Source: Agroathelia rolfsii
Taxonomy: Eukaryota; Basidiomycota; Agaricomycetes; Amylocorticiales; Amylocorticiaceae
Direction: 5' to 3'
NCBI GenBank assembly: GCA_018343915.1
Contig: JABRWF010000008.1
Location: 1 to 64,000, forward strand
Length of the DNA: 64,000 nt
The translations under genes and the position numbers were made by a program. The notes beneath the pieces are model-generated. The model did not search any database and had not been told where the DNA came from. It saw only the letters and a list, made by a program, of their open reading frames with translations. Position 1 is the first letter of the stretch. Every line of letters starts with the position of its first letter. This document shows, piece after piece, positions 9,826 through 20,968 of this stretch.

Positions 9826-10633
9826 CTAAGGGGATTTCCTCCGGAACATCCCTAGTTCCCATGTTCCTCCAATCTTCTCCGTTGTTTCTGTGAAGTTTTC
9901 AATTGGTTGGAATGGAAGATCCGCAAAGACTGCAGCTAAAAGGCGTTTAGGTGCTTTGGGGTTCTTTTTGTGGAATTCCTTGATTAATCGTGGGGCATTA
10001 GTGATGTTGGCTTCTTTTTCCCACGAATCTTCTCCTGGATATCCCTTCCATTCGACCAGGTATTCCAACTTCTTTGTCCTTGGGCTTAACCGGCTATCTT
10101 TGATGCGTAGTACCTCATATTCTTCTTCTCCTTCCACCTCGACTACTTCAGGAATAGGGGCAAGTGGTCTGGATTCCACCTGGACGTGTGGTTTGATTAA
10201 TGATATGTGAAAGACATCGTGGATAGTCCATCTCTTAGGAATAGCAAGCTGAACCGCTCGGTTCCCTATAAGCTCCGTGATCTTGTAAGGACCAATCCAC
10301 TTGGCTGAGAGTTTCTTCGATGGTTGAGCAAGCTTAATATTTTCTGTGCTTAGCCAAACTTTATTTCTGATTGCGTACTTAGGGATTTCTGCCACGTGTT
10401 TGTCGAAGAAGTACTTCATCCTATTGGCAGCATAGTCTAAAGCTGCCTTAGCATCCTCCTGAAGTTCCTTAATCTTTTCAGTCCATAACTGTGCTCCTTC
10501 CGTAGTTGGGATTCCTGCCGTAGTGAGATTCATTCTAGGGGAGAAGCTATAATTCATTTCGAATGGGGAGGATCCCGTAGAAGCTTGTTAGCGATTGTTA
10601 AGTGCGAATTCAGCTAGTGGGAGGAGACCTGCC
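9826..10633 (-). pseudogene. Gyp-1 pol: end of integrase and chromodomain
   Basis: Last segment of Gyp-1 pol. It holds the integrase tail (QEDAKAALDYAANRMKYFFD, KWIGPYKITEL), then a chromodomain (LEYLVEWKGYPGEDSWEKE), and ends RRKSP at 9826. From 10557 downward it is one open frame of 243 codons, better preserved than in Gyp-0. Upstream it is cut by the H LTR at 10634-13283 (duplication CTGCC) and resumes at 13284. The chromodomain places the element among the chromoviruses. Confidence 0.9.
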
Positions 10634-11569
10634 TGTTATGAGTTGGAGAATTTTCGCATTTTCTTTACGGACATGTACATATTTTTATTATATTTTTACG
10701 ATTTTATTTGACCGAGTTATGGACGAAATACCTTGTAGGCGACATCTTGACGCGCGTGTAACTGGCTGTGTTAGCCCCACGTGACAGGAGTGCTTGTGAC
10801 AAGAGTATATTAGGAAGGCGGAGTCTAGATTATTCCTTTTCATCAAAGGGTCTAGACTCAGGAACCAGGGTCGTTCCAATCACTGTGCGATTACTAAGGA
10901 GTACTAGACTCATCACTCCAATCGGTTGCTCATCGGACTTAGTCATAAAGCACTGCCCCTGCATTTGACACGATCTTGCTTATAAACCCCGGCTGCGCAC
11001 AGACCATCGAGGCTGCGCACGGGCCCTTTCATTTATGTATAAATACAAGCATGTAGCCCTTACCTGAACCTTAGCTTCGACCTTTTTGCCTTCAGGTAAG
11101 GGCAACCCCCCTCTTGTATCCCTTACATAAATTCACTAATATATTTCGCCTTCAGGCTTATCCTGTCCTAGCCCACTCCCCTCTCTATCTCTCTTATCCC
11201 TTATTTAGTATAAGGCCTTAAGGGCATCTAAGTAAGATATACGCGCCCTAGTACAAGAGGGCATAAGTCTTTTGAAAGTCCTCAATACAAGGAGGCGCTG
11301 TGCATGAACTTGAAGTCCTATTCATTTAGGCCAGGGCAGTAACAAGTCCCTGCGAACATTGGTGACCATGGTGGGCTAAGCCGCCTGTCCTCAGTAAGAA
11401 ATAGTCGCATAACCTATTTGATGCAAAGAGAGCACCCGGGAAGACATTGAGTCTAGAGTACTGAACGCGATCCCAGCAAAGTAGGGTATAAGGCTATACT
11501 ATTACGAAAGGCAGCAACGGGAGCACGTGGGTGTTCATATAAAAATACCAAACAAGTAGCACACGTAAA

Positions 11570-11741
11570 TGTTGTGTTTTGGTTGCATCGTCACAGTCAA
11601 TTAGTTACACTTACATAATTTAGTCACACTCATGTATTTGTTACTACTATCACACCTAATGTGACTTCCTGTCTTTGCCACCACCCATCATCAGTGTCTG
11701 TGTCTGTGTCTGTGCCTCTTTCCCCATCCACTGCTTCAATA
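11570..11741 (+). repeat. 5' LTR of the gag-only element (172 bp)
   Basis: Starts TGTTGTGTTTTGG and ends CTTCAATA. I see one difference from the 3' LTR (TCGTCAC here, TTGTCAC there), which points to a recent insertion. Confidence 0.9.
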
Positions 11742-11755
11742 GGTTATGAGCCCTG
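11742..11755 (+). other. Primer-binding site of the gag-only element
   Basis: GGTTATGAGCCCTG, identical to the TRIM site at 3880. It is complementary to the anticodon stem-loop of initiator tRNA-Met. Confidence 0.75.
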
Positions 11756-11879
11756 AGCTCCTCTAAACTTCACTATACCTCTTAACTCTGCTTTTGTTTT
11801 TGCCTCTCTTCACTAGCCCTGATCAGCACCATTCATCTCCTTCCTATTCATCACCACCATCACATTTACTCTCTTCACA

Positions 11880-12860
11880 ATGGTTCACCTTGATACTCGT
11901 GCCCTTAATGGTGTTACTCTCATTACCCCTGATACATGGCGCCGCTCTGAGATTGATCTCAAAATGGCCTTCCTTGCCATTGGCCTCCCTGGCATCATTA
12001 ATGGTGTAAAACCCACTGAACCATCTACACTTGCACATTGGAACCAGCTCAATAGTAGGGTTATGGGCCTCTTATACCAGAGGGTGGATGATCAGTTCAA
12101 ATACCTCATTGAGAACTCCACCACTGCTGAGGAAGCATACACAGCCCTTAAAGCTGAGTTTGTTAAACCTTCTATGCGTGCATGTGTCCAAGCCCGCCAG
12201 GCCCTTTACACCATTGTTCATGACCCCTCTCACCCTATCTCTGCATTTATCTCTTCCATTGAGGATGCTGTTAAAGCCCTTACAGCCCTTGGTGTCACTA
12301 TTACCAAGGATGAGCAGAAAGATGTCCTACTTTTCCGTCTTCATGAATCCTACACTGTTGTTCGCACCACCATCTATTCCCAACCTACTGAACCTAGCCT
12401 ATCCACAATCAAGGCTACATTAAAAGGAGCAGACAATAACACAATGTCTTCTGATGATCTTTGGGTTAAACCAGAGCCTATCAGTACTGCCCTACGTACA
12501 CAGATAATCCGTGGCCGTGCCCCTTCCCATTCAAAGGATTCTGGATCTTCTTCATCCCCATCCTCTCGTGGCAGCCGCCGTGATGAAAAAGGTTATGACT
12601 GGTGTGATACCACTCGTGAAGGTGTTTGTCATCGATGTGGACGTCATGGACATATTGCAGCTCGTTGCATGTACTCTATGCCTCAACAGGTTAAGGATTG
12701 GATTATGGCCTCTGCTTCCCCTACTCGAAAAGAAGCCTATGATCAGATTGCTAGATCTGCATCTACCTTATCCCTCTTACCAGATCAATATATAGAGACT
12801 GCTGGTACAGCCCATTCTATCTCCAGTATAGAAGCTAATGGACCCCCTCTACTTATTTAG
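11880..12860 (+). CDS. Copia-type Gag protein with zinc knuckle (326 aa)
   Basis: An intact open frame encoding a Gag-like capsid/nucleocapsid protein. Residues about 20-190 resemble the UBN2/retrotrans_gag fold of Copia elements (WNQLNSRVMGLLYQRVDDQ and the LIENSTTAEEAYTALKAEF region). A serine-rich linker follows, then a CCHC zinc knuckle (CHRCGRHGHIAARC, about residues 250-263), which binds RNA. Gag would package the element's RNA into virus-like particles. The frame ends 168 bp before the 3' LTR with no pol after it. It has no in-frame stop, unlike the Gypsy genes around it. The start at 11880 is the first ATG of the long frame and lies about 140 nt past the primer site. Confidence 0.9.
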   Translation: MVHLDTRALNGVTLITPDTWRRSEIDLKMAFLAIGLPGIINGVKPTEPSTLAHWNQLNSRVMGLLYQRVDDQFKYLIENSTTAEEAYTALKAEFVKPSMRACVQARQALYTIVHDPSHPISAFISSIEDAVKALTALGVTITKDEQKDVLLFRLHESYTVVRTTIYSQPTEPSLSTIKATLKGADNNTMSSDDLWVKPEPISTALRTQIIRGRAPSHSKDSGSSSSPSSRGSRRDEKGYDWCDTTREGVCHRCGRHGHIAARCMYSMPQQVKDWIMASASPTRKEAYDQIARSASTLSLLPDQYIETAGTAHSISSIEANGPPLLI

Positions 12861-13028
12861 AGAAATAGAGGATTAGGTGGGAGTTTTAGAGATAGTTTTG
12901 GTTGGGTGGGAGTTTTTTCATTTGCTGCTTTTCTTGGGTTTCTTTCCTTTTTCTTATGTCCCACTATATTTGCTAAGTCACTCTTCTATTTTTTCTTTCT
13001 TTCTTTCTGTGACTCTGCAAGGTGGGAG

Positions 13029-13200
13029 TGTTGTGTTTTGGTTGCATTGTCACAGTCAATTAGTTACACTTACATAATTTAGTCACACTCATGTATTTGT
13101 TACTACTATCACACCTAATGTGACTTCCTGTCTTTGCCACCACCCATCATCAGTGTCTGTGTCTGTGTCTGTGCCTCTTTCCCCATCCACTGCTTCAATA
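13029..13200 (+). repeat. 3' LTR of the gag-only element (172 bp)
   Basis: Direct repeat of 11570-11741, preceded by GCAAGGTGGGAG, the polypurine tract. Confidence 0.9.
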
Positions 13201-13283
13201 GTAAAACCCGGCGTTACAGCCCACCTGCAAGCTTACAAAGCAGGTTGTGTCCTTTGGTATAGTTAAGTGCGTAAGCCTTGACA

Positions 13284-15689
13284 CTGCCCAATTGTCTTGG
13301 CGATGAGATACATAATTTCAGAGATACACTTCTACTTCCTGATTAAGGCATTCTGTTTGCCCATCTGATTATGGGTGATAGGTGGTTGAGAGGGATGTTT
13401 TGATCTCCAAGCATTTGTGGATCTCTCGCATGACTTTTCTGGCAAACTGGGGTCCTCTATCGGAGGTCCATTGTCGTGGCAGTCCGTGTAGCCGAAAGAT
13501 GTGTGCCAAGTATAAATCGGCCATCTCTGATGCCGTGATTGCTTCCATGCAGGGGATCAGATGACACATCTTTGTCAACCTATCTACCACCACTAGGATG
13601 GAGTTGAAACCTTGGGATTCTGGGAGTTTGACAATCATATCTGATGTTACGTGTTCCCATGGTCGTTCGGGGGTAGGTAGGGGCGATAGGGGTCCTACTG
13701 GCATTGATCTGGCTGTTTTTGATACAAGGCAGTTTGGACATGAGGAGACATAATCATTAACCGCCTTAGTGAGTCCGGGCCACCAGTAATTTCTAGAAAC
13801 TAGTTCCAGAGTCTTGTGGCGGCCGGGGTGGCCGGCTGATGGGACATTGTGGTGTAACCTAATTATGTCATTGCGGAGGGCAGTATCGCAAGGCACGTAA
13901 ACTTTGCTAAGGTGCAGGATCAGACCATTTTCTTTGTTCCATTCTTCTAACCCCTTTTGCAGTTTTACCGGACCGAGTTCCTTAACCAATCCCAAAGCAT
14001 TCGCTATTTCCGTGTCTTTGGCCTTATTTCGGATGTGGTCTAAGATTGCCTTTTCCCCTTGGATTTCCACGTAACCTCTTCTTGCTGCATTAATTCGGAA
14101 AAGCTTTGGGTCAAGGACTACTTGATCAAGGTTGTCTTCTTTGTCGGAACATTGGAAGTCCAGGCGGTGGGAGAGCGGGTCAGCGTGTCCATTTTCTGAG
14201 CCTTGGAGATAGGAAATTGTAAAGTGGAACTCGGATAGGAACAGAGACTATCTTGCTTGGCAACGAGTCAAGTTTCGTGCTGTTTTCCAGTATTCCAAAT
14301 TCTTATGGTCCGTTTGTATCTCGAAGGGGTGTGGTAACCCAATAAGGTAATGCCGCTATGCGTCCAAAGCCCTGATTATGCCTAGCATTTCTTTATCCCA
14401 TATGTCGTAATTCCTTTTGGCATCATTCATGGCCTGGGAGAGGAAGGCTATGGGGCGCCAAGAGTTGTCATTCTGCTTCTGAAGTAAAACTGCGCCTGTT
14501 GCAAAATTGGAAGCATCGGTCTCAAGGCGAGTTTCTGCCATCTGAGAGTATGCGCCGAGTACTGGTGCAGAAGTAAATGCTCTTTTTAGGCTGTCAAACG
14601 CTTCTTGCTCTTCCTGTCCCCATTTCCACTTGACCTTGCCCGTTAATCTGTCCAAAGGTTTACATATTTGCGCGAAGTTCCGAATAAAATGTTGGTAATA
14701 GTTAGCAAGGCTGCGGAAGCGTTGGACATCAGAGACCTTCTGGGGCGTTGGCCATTCAAGAACTGCTTTGACCTTTTCAGGGGTCATGCAGATAGAGCCG
14801 AATAAAACTAGAGTGCCTAAGATGTCTACTTCGGGAACATCATACTCGAATTTCTCAAGGTTGGCAAATAAATCGTTGCCCTTGAGAACTCCTAATACTT
14901 CTAGGACTTGTGTGCGAAGTTCGGCTTCTGTTTGAGCACCAATAATGATATCATCTATGTAATGAACTAGCCACCCAAGCTGGTTGAATTTGTAAAAGAG
15001 ATCATCCATCATAGTCTGCATGGTTGCTGGTGCATTACATAGGCCGAAAGTCATGACTGTGGGTTCAAACAGGCCTTTGTTGGTGATGAAGGCTGCCTTG
15101 TACTCATCCCCTTCTCTGATTCGGATATTATTGAAGCCCCACCGTAGGTCAATCTTACAGAAGGTGCGGAATTTGGTCATTTTGTCTTGTAATTCGGAGA
15201 TAAGGGGTAGTGGGTAGGCATTTTCAATGGTTTCGGCATTAAGCTTATGGTAGTCCTAGACAGGCCTGAGGGAGCCGTTTTTCTTTGGAACAAAGAACAT
15301 AGGGGCGGCAATTGGGCTTTCTGACTTCCTGATATAACCCTTTTCGAGGTTTTCCTGTAGGTAATCCACCAATGCTTCTTCTTCTTTGACTGAAAGGGGA
15401 TAAGCTTTGCTTCTTTGGAGTTGTGCTCCTTCTTTGAGCTTGATTTTATGGTCCCATGGTTTCCTAAGGGGAATTCTTTGAGAGGCTTCTTTAGAGAAGA
15501 CTGATGCATATTTCAAAGCCCATTTCAGTAACAGGCTGGAGGAAATGGTCATGCGGTTGGGGTGTGCAACCTTTCCTGCTGACCAATCTATCACTGGGTT
15601 TTCCAACCTGAGCCAGTCAATACCTAGGATCACATTCTCAAGGCCAATATCAGTGACCAAAAAGGGAAGTTTCTTTCGTATTCCCCCAA
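13284..15689 (-). pseudogene. Gyp-1 pol: RT, RNase H and integrase core
   Basis: Middle of Gyp-1 pol on the minus strand. In reading order it holds the end of the protease (VILGIDWLRLENPVIDW), the RT (MTFGLCNAPATMQTMMDD, then the catalytic YIDD box), RNase H (ETDASNFATGAVLL, DKEMLGIIRALDA), the integrase zinc finger (GHPGRHKTLELVSRNYWW, CPNCL) and the catalytic core (TSDM, SDRGPQF). Stops interrupt it near 15257 (RPV*DY, Q in relatives), 14353 (LDA*RHYL, W in relatives) and 14250. All are explained by transitions. It is bounded by an A LTR (15690) and an H LTR (13283). Confidence 0.9.
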
Positions 15690-16532
15690 TGTCATGAGAA
15701 GGACATTTTTATCGATTTTTCGGATATTTTCTTGTATTATTTGGACCACTACTTAATTAGTTATTACATTTTCTTTCTCTTTTTCTTATTTTTCTTATAA
15801 AAATTACCCTCTAGGGCGTGAACTGTGGGCAGTGCAGTGGTCATGTGATTGGCCCTCATGTGTTCCAAGCCGCACATCACAGGAGTAATCTCGGGGCTGC
15901 GCGCACTTCTATTTCACCATCACGCACAGCCCAGGAATATAGCCTTCCTTCCCTGAGCAATTCCTAACAATTACCAGTATTGGTCTGGAAACGGATCTCC
16001 ACACGGATGCCTGGTGGAGTTAGGATAAAAGCTCTTCCCCTACATTGCCACATCTACGCTTCTATTTCCCTCTGCGCACAGACCATCAAAGCTGCGCACG
16101 GACCCTTCAATAGTAGTATAAATAACGCATGTAACTTGTCCTAAAGAGCTTAGCTTTGACCTCTTCGCCTTCAGGCAAGTAAAGGTTTTTGTATTCCATA
16201 GATTGATTACTAATTAAACTTTGCCTTCAGGGTATATTCCTCAGGCCTAGGCCCCTCGTCCTAGCGCACTCCCCCTTTCTCTCTCTCTCTTTCCCCTATA
16301 CTAGGAGGTGGTGTGAATCCCCTCGTAAGCGTGTATGTGTACATTTATAAGAGCATCGTAAGGATTTAAGCAGAGTACCTGGCGCACCCCAATAGATAAG
16401 GGATTTGCGTATCTGTGGGAAAACTTATCTCTTTAGGTACTTAGTCTTAGTGTTGAGAGTGTTTATTGTTTGGTTGTGTCACAAGTAGGCTCTCCACGCC
16501 CAACGTAACATAGTCAAGGAGTAGACCCTTAA

Positions 16533-17390
16533 TGTCAAGGGATCACTCTTGACTATGCGGAGATAATCAAAATAATCTCCCGCCACTAAGTAAAGTACCT
16601 AAGTTATAAGTTTTCCCACACTACACAAACCCCTTTATCTATTGAGGGTGGTAAGGGTACTCTGCTTATGCCTTACGAAGCTTCCGGAGACTTAAGTCGG
16701 AGGGGAGCGGAGGTTCCGGAACTTCCGATTCACGCGTCACGCGTCTAACTAAGTAATCTAGGGAATTTCACCCTACTAAGTGAGAAGAGAAGTGTGCTAA
16801 GACGCTGGGCTAGGCCCGGAGGTTAGTGAACCCTGAAGGCGAAGTTGATTGAGTAATTCTAAGAGGAATACAAACGCTAAATACTTGCCTGAAGGCGAAG
16901 AGGTCAAAGCTGGCCTTTCAGGACAAGTTACATCAACTACTTATACTACTACAAAAGCTCCGCGCTAGTTCTGACGTGGAGACAAGAGATAGAAAAAGTA
17001 GAATATGCAGGGGGAGACCTTTTCCCTAACTCCGACGGGCAGCCGTGTGGAGATACAACACTTGCGGAGGCTCCGCGCTCAGGAGCGGAGCTCCTCAAGA
17101 GTTCCGGAGCGGAAGCTCGAAGGTATGTAGCGGAACCAGTATCCGTTAGGAGTCGGTCAGTGATCGGAGGTTTGTACTCCGGAGTTGTGCGGAATGGTGA
17201 ATATGAAACGCACAACTCACGATTACTCCTGTAGCGTGCGGCTTAGTCATATGAGGGCCAATCATAGGACCGCTCACTGCCTACAGACCACGCTCTGAGG
17301 GTAATATAATGAAAGAAAAATGAAACGAAATATAATACATTGTTTACATAATAACAAAAAATTCATAGTCCAAAATTCCAACTCATAACA
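16533..17390 (-). repeat. LTR-C, 3' LTR of Gyp-C (858 bp)
   Basis: Minus-orientation LTR from TGTTATGAGTTGGAATTTTG (end at 17390) to CCTTGACA (16533). It has the same length as the 5' LTR. Confidence 0.95.
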
Positions 17391-17401
17391 TTACCCCCTT
17401 C

Positions 17402-20400
17402 CTACGGGGATTTCCTCCGGAACATCCCTAGTTCCCATCCTGCCGTGGTTGATGCCACCGTCTCCGTAAAGTTCTCCAGTGGTCAGAACGGAATTTCCCC
17501 AAAGGCTGCAGCTGTTAGGCGTTTGGGTGCATTAGGGTGTTTCCGATGGAATTTTTTGATCAGTTCCAACGCATTTCGGACATCCGCCTCCTTTTCCCAT
17601 GACTCCTCTCCGGGGTACCCTTTCCAGATGACGAGATACTCAATTTTCTTCGTTCTCCAACTGATCCGTGAGTCCTTGATTTCCTCCACCTCATGCTCCT
17701 CCTCCCCATCAATTTCCACCGGTTCCGGCGCGGAGGTATGTCTACTGGAGGCAAAGTGTGGTTTCAGTAGGGAGACATGGAAGACGTCGTGAATTGCCCA
17801 TCTCCGCGGTATGGCCAAACGGCAAGCCCAATCTCCGACATTCTCCATCACTTTGTATGGACCAATCCACTTGGCGGAAAGCTTTTTGCTGGGCTGGCGG
17901 AGCTTCAGGTTTTCCATGCTGAGCCAAACTTTATCTCCTATCGTGTATTGAGGCTGCTCACTAGCATGACGATCAAAGAAATACTTCATTTTCTCGTTTG
18001 CTAGGCTCATGGCGGCTTTGGCATCCTCCTAAAGTTCCGCAACTTTCGATAACCAGTTCTCCGCTCCGATCGTTTTGACTATTCCGGCAGTGGTAAGGTT
18101 CATGTGTGGGGAGAAGCCATAGTTGAGTTCAAACGGGGATGCTCTGATAGACACTTGTTGCTGGTTGTTGATCGCAAATTCTGCTACGGAGAGAAGTTCC
18201 AACCAGTCCTCTTGTCGGTGAGACACATAGTATCAGATGTATGCCTCAACTTCCTGGTTTAGCCGTTCCGTTTGTCCATCCGATTGTGGGTGATAGGCAG
18301 TGGAGAGAGATGTCTTAATACCCAATCGTTTGTGTATCTCCTTTATTACTTGACTAGCGAATTGTGGTCTGCAATCAGAGGACCATTGTTTCGGAAGGCC
18401 ATGTAAGCGGAATATGTTTCGGAGGTAAAGATCGGCCATTTCAGCGGAGGTGATTGCTTCCTTGGTCGGGATCAGGTGCACCATCTTTGTAAGGCGGTCA
18501 ACAACAACGAGAATTGAGTCGTACCCATGTGACTCTGGCAGTTTCACAATCATATCTGCTGTGACATGTTCCCATGGACGCCCTGGAACTGGGAGCGGAG
18601 ACAGAAGACCCACCGGAGGCTATCTAGACATTTTGTTGGCTTGACAGGTTAGACAGGACTCTACATATGTATTGACAGCCTTTGTGATTCCGGGCCACCA
18701 GTAATTCCTACTAACGAGTTCGAGAGTCTTGTGTCTTCCGGGATGTCCAGCGGCATAAGTATCATGGTAAGTCTTGATAATCTCCATTCGGAGGTCCGGA
18801 TCACGTGGAACATAGATCTTTCCGCGATGGAGGATCAATCCATTTTCCTCATTCCATTCCTCAAGACCATTCCGGAGTTTTACTGGACCGAGCTCCTTGA
18901 TGAGGGACAGTGCTTCCGCAACCTCCGCATCTCTTCCCTTTTTCCGGATCCGATCCAGAATCGAACTTTCTCCATGAATTTCGACATGTCCTCTTTGTGC
19001 AGCATTGATACGGAAAAGGCTAGGGTTAAGCACTATTTGATCTAGATTGTCTTCCGCGTCTGATACTTGGAAGTCCGGTCGTCGAGAAAGGGGGTCCGCT
19101 CTACCGTTTTCTGATCCTTTCAAGTAGGAGATGACGAAATTGAATTCCGACAGGAAGAGTGACCACCGTGCTTGTCTCCGCGTAAGGTTCCGAGCCGTTT
19201 TCCAGTACTCAAGGTTTTTGTGGTCAGTACGGATATCAAATGCAGAAGGTAGGCCAATGAGATAATGTCGCCAATTGTTGAGAGCTCTGATAATTGCCAG
19301 CATTTCCTTATCCCAGATGTCATAGTTCCGTTTGGCCTGATTCATTGATTGTGATAAAAACGCAACTGGCCTCCAGGAACCATCCGACTGTTTCTGAAGA
19401 AGGACTGCTCTGGTAGCGTAGCTAGACGCATCCGTTTCAACTCTTGTTTCTGCAAATTGATTATATCCTGCCAGAACCGGTGCTGTAGTGAATGCTTCCT
19501 TAAGATCGTCAAATGCCTTTTGCTCCTCCGCTCCCCATGTCCAATCCACCTTTCCAGTAAGACGATCCAGTGGTTTGCACATAGTTCCAAAGTTCCGCAC
19601 AAATCTCCGATAGTAATTGGCTAACCCCCGGAACTTGCGGACTTCCGAAACTTTGGTTGGTACAGGCCATTCTAAAATTGCCTTAACCTTCTCCGGAGTC
19701 ATCCGTATTTGACCAAATGACACAAGAGCTCCGAGAATGTCAACCTCTGGTACATCATATTCGAATTTTTCTAGGTTGGCATATAGATCGTTTGATTTGA
19801 GGATTTCCAAGACTTCCAGTACTAACTTCCGGAGCTCCGGTTCATTTTCACCTCCGATAATGATATCATCGATATAATGCACCAACCGACCAGTTTGGTA
19901 TAGGTGGTAAAATACATCATCCATCATCGTTTGCATAGTTGCGGGAGCATTGCAAAGGCCAAAGGTCATAATAAGGGGCTCAAAAAAACCACAGTTAGTG
20001 ATAAATGCCGCTTTATGTTCATCTCCTTTGCGGAGCCGGATATTGTGGAACCCCCAGCGGAGGTCAATCTTAGCAAAGGTGCAGAAGCGGGTCATCTTAT
20101 CTTGTAGCTCTGAGATCAGCGGGAGGGGGTAAGCATTTGGGACAGTTTCTGCATTCAACTTCCGATAATCCTGAACTAGTCGTAGGGTGCCATTCTTCTT
20201 TGGAACGAAGAACATCGGAGCTGCTATCGGACTTTCCGACTTCCGGATATACCCCTTTCTAAGGTTTTCCTCTAAGTATTCATCAAGTGCCTCCGATTCC
20301 TTCGGTGAGAGAGGGTACGCCTTGCTCCGTCGGAGGTTTGCGCCTTCTTTCAGAATAATTTTATGATCCCAAGGCTTTCTTGTTGGAAGGCGAGCAGAGG

Positions 20401-20968
20401 CATCTTTTGAGAAGACAGACACATATTCCTCCGCCCATTTCGGAAGTACGTTTGTTTCCACGGTCGCAGAGATCCTTGAAGTCGGAGGCAGGCGGATGTC
20501 CGCTTTTTTCCAATTGATGATCGGATTCTCCAAACGCAGCCAATCAATTCCCAAGATGACATCCTCCGGACCAATATTGGTAACTAAAAAAGGGAGCCGT
20601 TTTCTTACGTCACCAATCGTTGTATCCAGGATAGCTATTTCCGTAATCTGTCTGGACTTATTAGCGGAGTTATCAATATTGAGCACATCAATCGGGCTAG
20701 GGAGGAGGCGAGTACGAATTTTGTTTTTCTTTACGAAGTTGGAATGTACAAACGACGAGGAAGCGCCGGAATCAATCATTGCGGAGCAGGAAATAGTGGA
20801 AAATAGTCCATGGAACATAAGTGGTATGTGGAGGTGCTGTCCATTCGCACCGGATACAGAAGAAGAAATAGAAAAAGAAGTAGATGTACAAGATGAAAAA
20901 GAAGAGATTCTATTTTGTATATAGAGGTCAGCCAGAATGGCCCTTTCTTCTGACCCAATCAAAAACCT
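17402..20968 (-). pseudogene. Gyp-C pol: protease, RT, RNase H, integrase, chromodomain (four stops)
   Basis: About 1,190 codons in one frame, entered by a -1 shift at 20962-20968. In order: retropepsin (MIDSGASSSF), RT (TFGLCNAPATMQTMMDD and YIDDII), RNase H ([23 protein letters not shown]), integrase HHCC finger (HPGRHKTLE, CLTC), integrase core (TADM, SDCRPQF, NQEVE), the KWIGPYKVMEN segment and a chromodomain (IEYLVIWKGYPGEESWEKE). Stops lie at 18620, 18233, 18029 and 17483. Three are simple CGA-to-TGA or CAG-to-TAG changes by comparison with related copies. There are no frameshifts. Only the first stop truncates, leaving a 780-residue product without the integrase core. The frame ends at 17402, next to the polypurine tract. 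Confidence 0.93.

Larger units (their letters stand above)
11570..13200 (+). mobile_element. Gag-only LTR retrotransposon (TR-GAG type, Copia-like)
   Basis: A 1,631-bp element with 172-bp LTRs (11570-11741 and 13029-13200) and GTAAA duplicated at 11565-11569 and 13201-13205 inside an H LTR. The interior starts with the primer site GGTTATGAGCCCTG (11742-11755), matching the initiator tRNA-Met anticodon arm, and ends with the polypurine stretch AAGGTGGGAG before the 3' LTR. The only gene is gag (11880-12860). There is no protease, integrase or RT, so it must use enzymes from an autonomous Copia-type element not seen here. Confidence 0.92.
10634..13283 (+). repeat. LTR-H solo, carrying the gag-only element
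   Basis: Plus-orientation H LTR of about 1,014 bp once the insertion at 11570-13200 is removed. CTGCC is duplicated at 10629-10633 and 13284-13288, joining the two parts of the Gyp-1 integrase. Confidence 0.92.

Noticed and set aside
16949..17215. An 88-codon frame conserved in both C LTRs
   Set aside because: Conservation follows from LTR identity; it has no domain and overlaps the promoter region.
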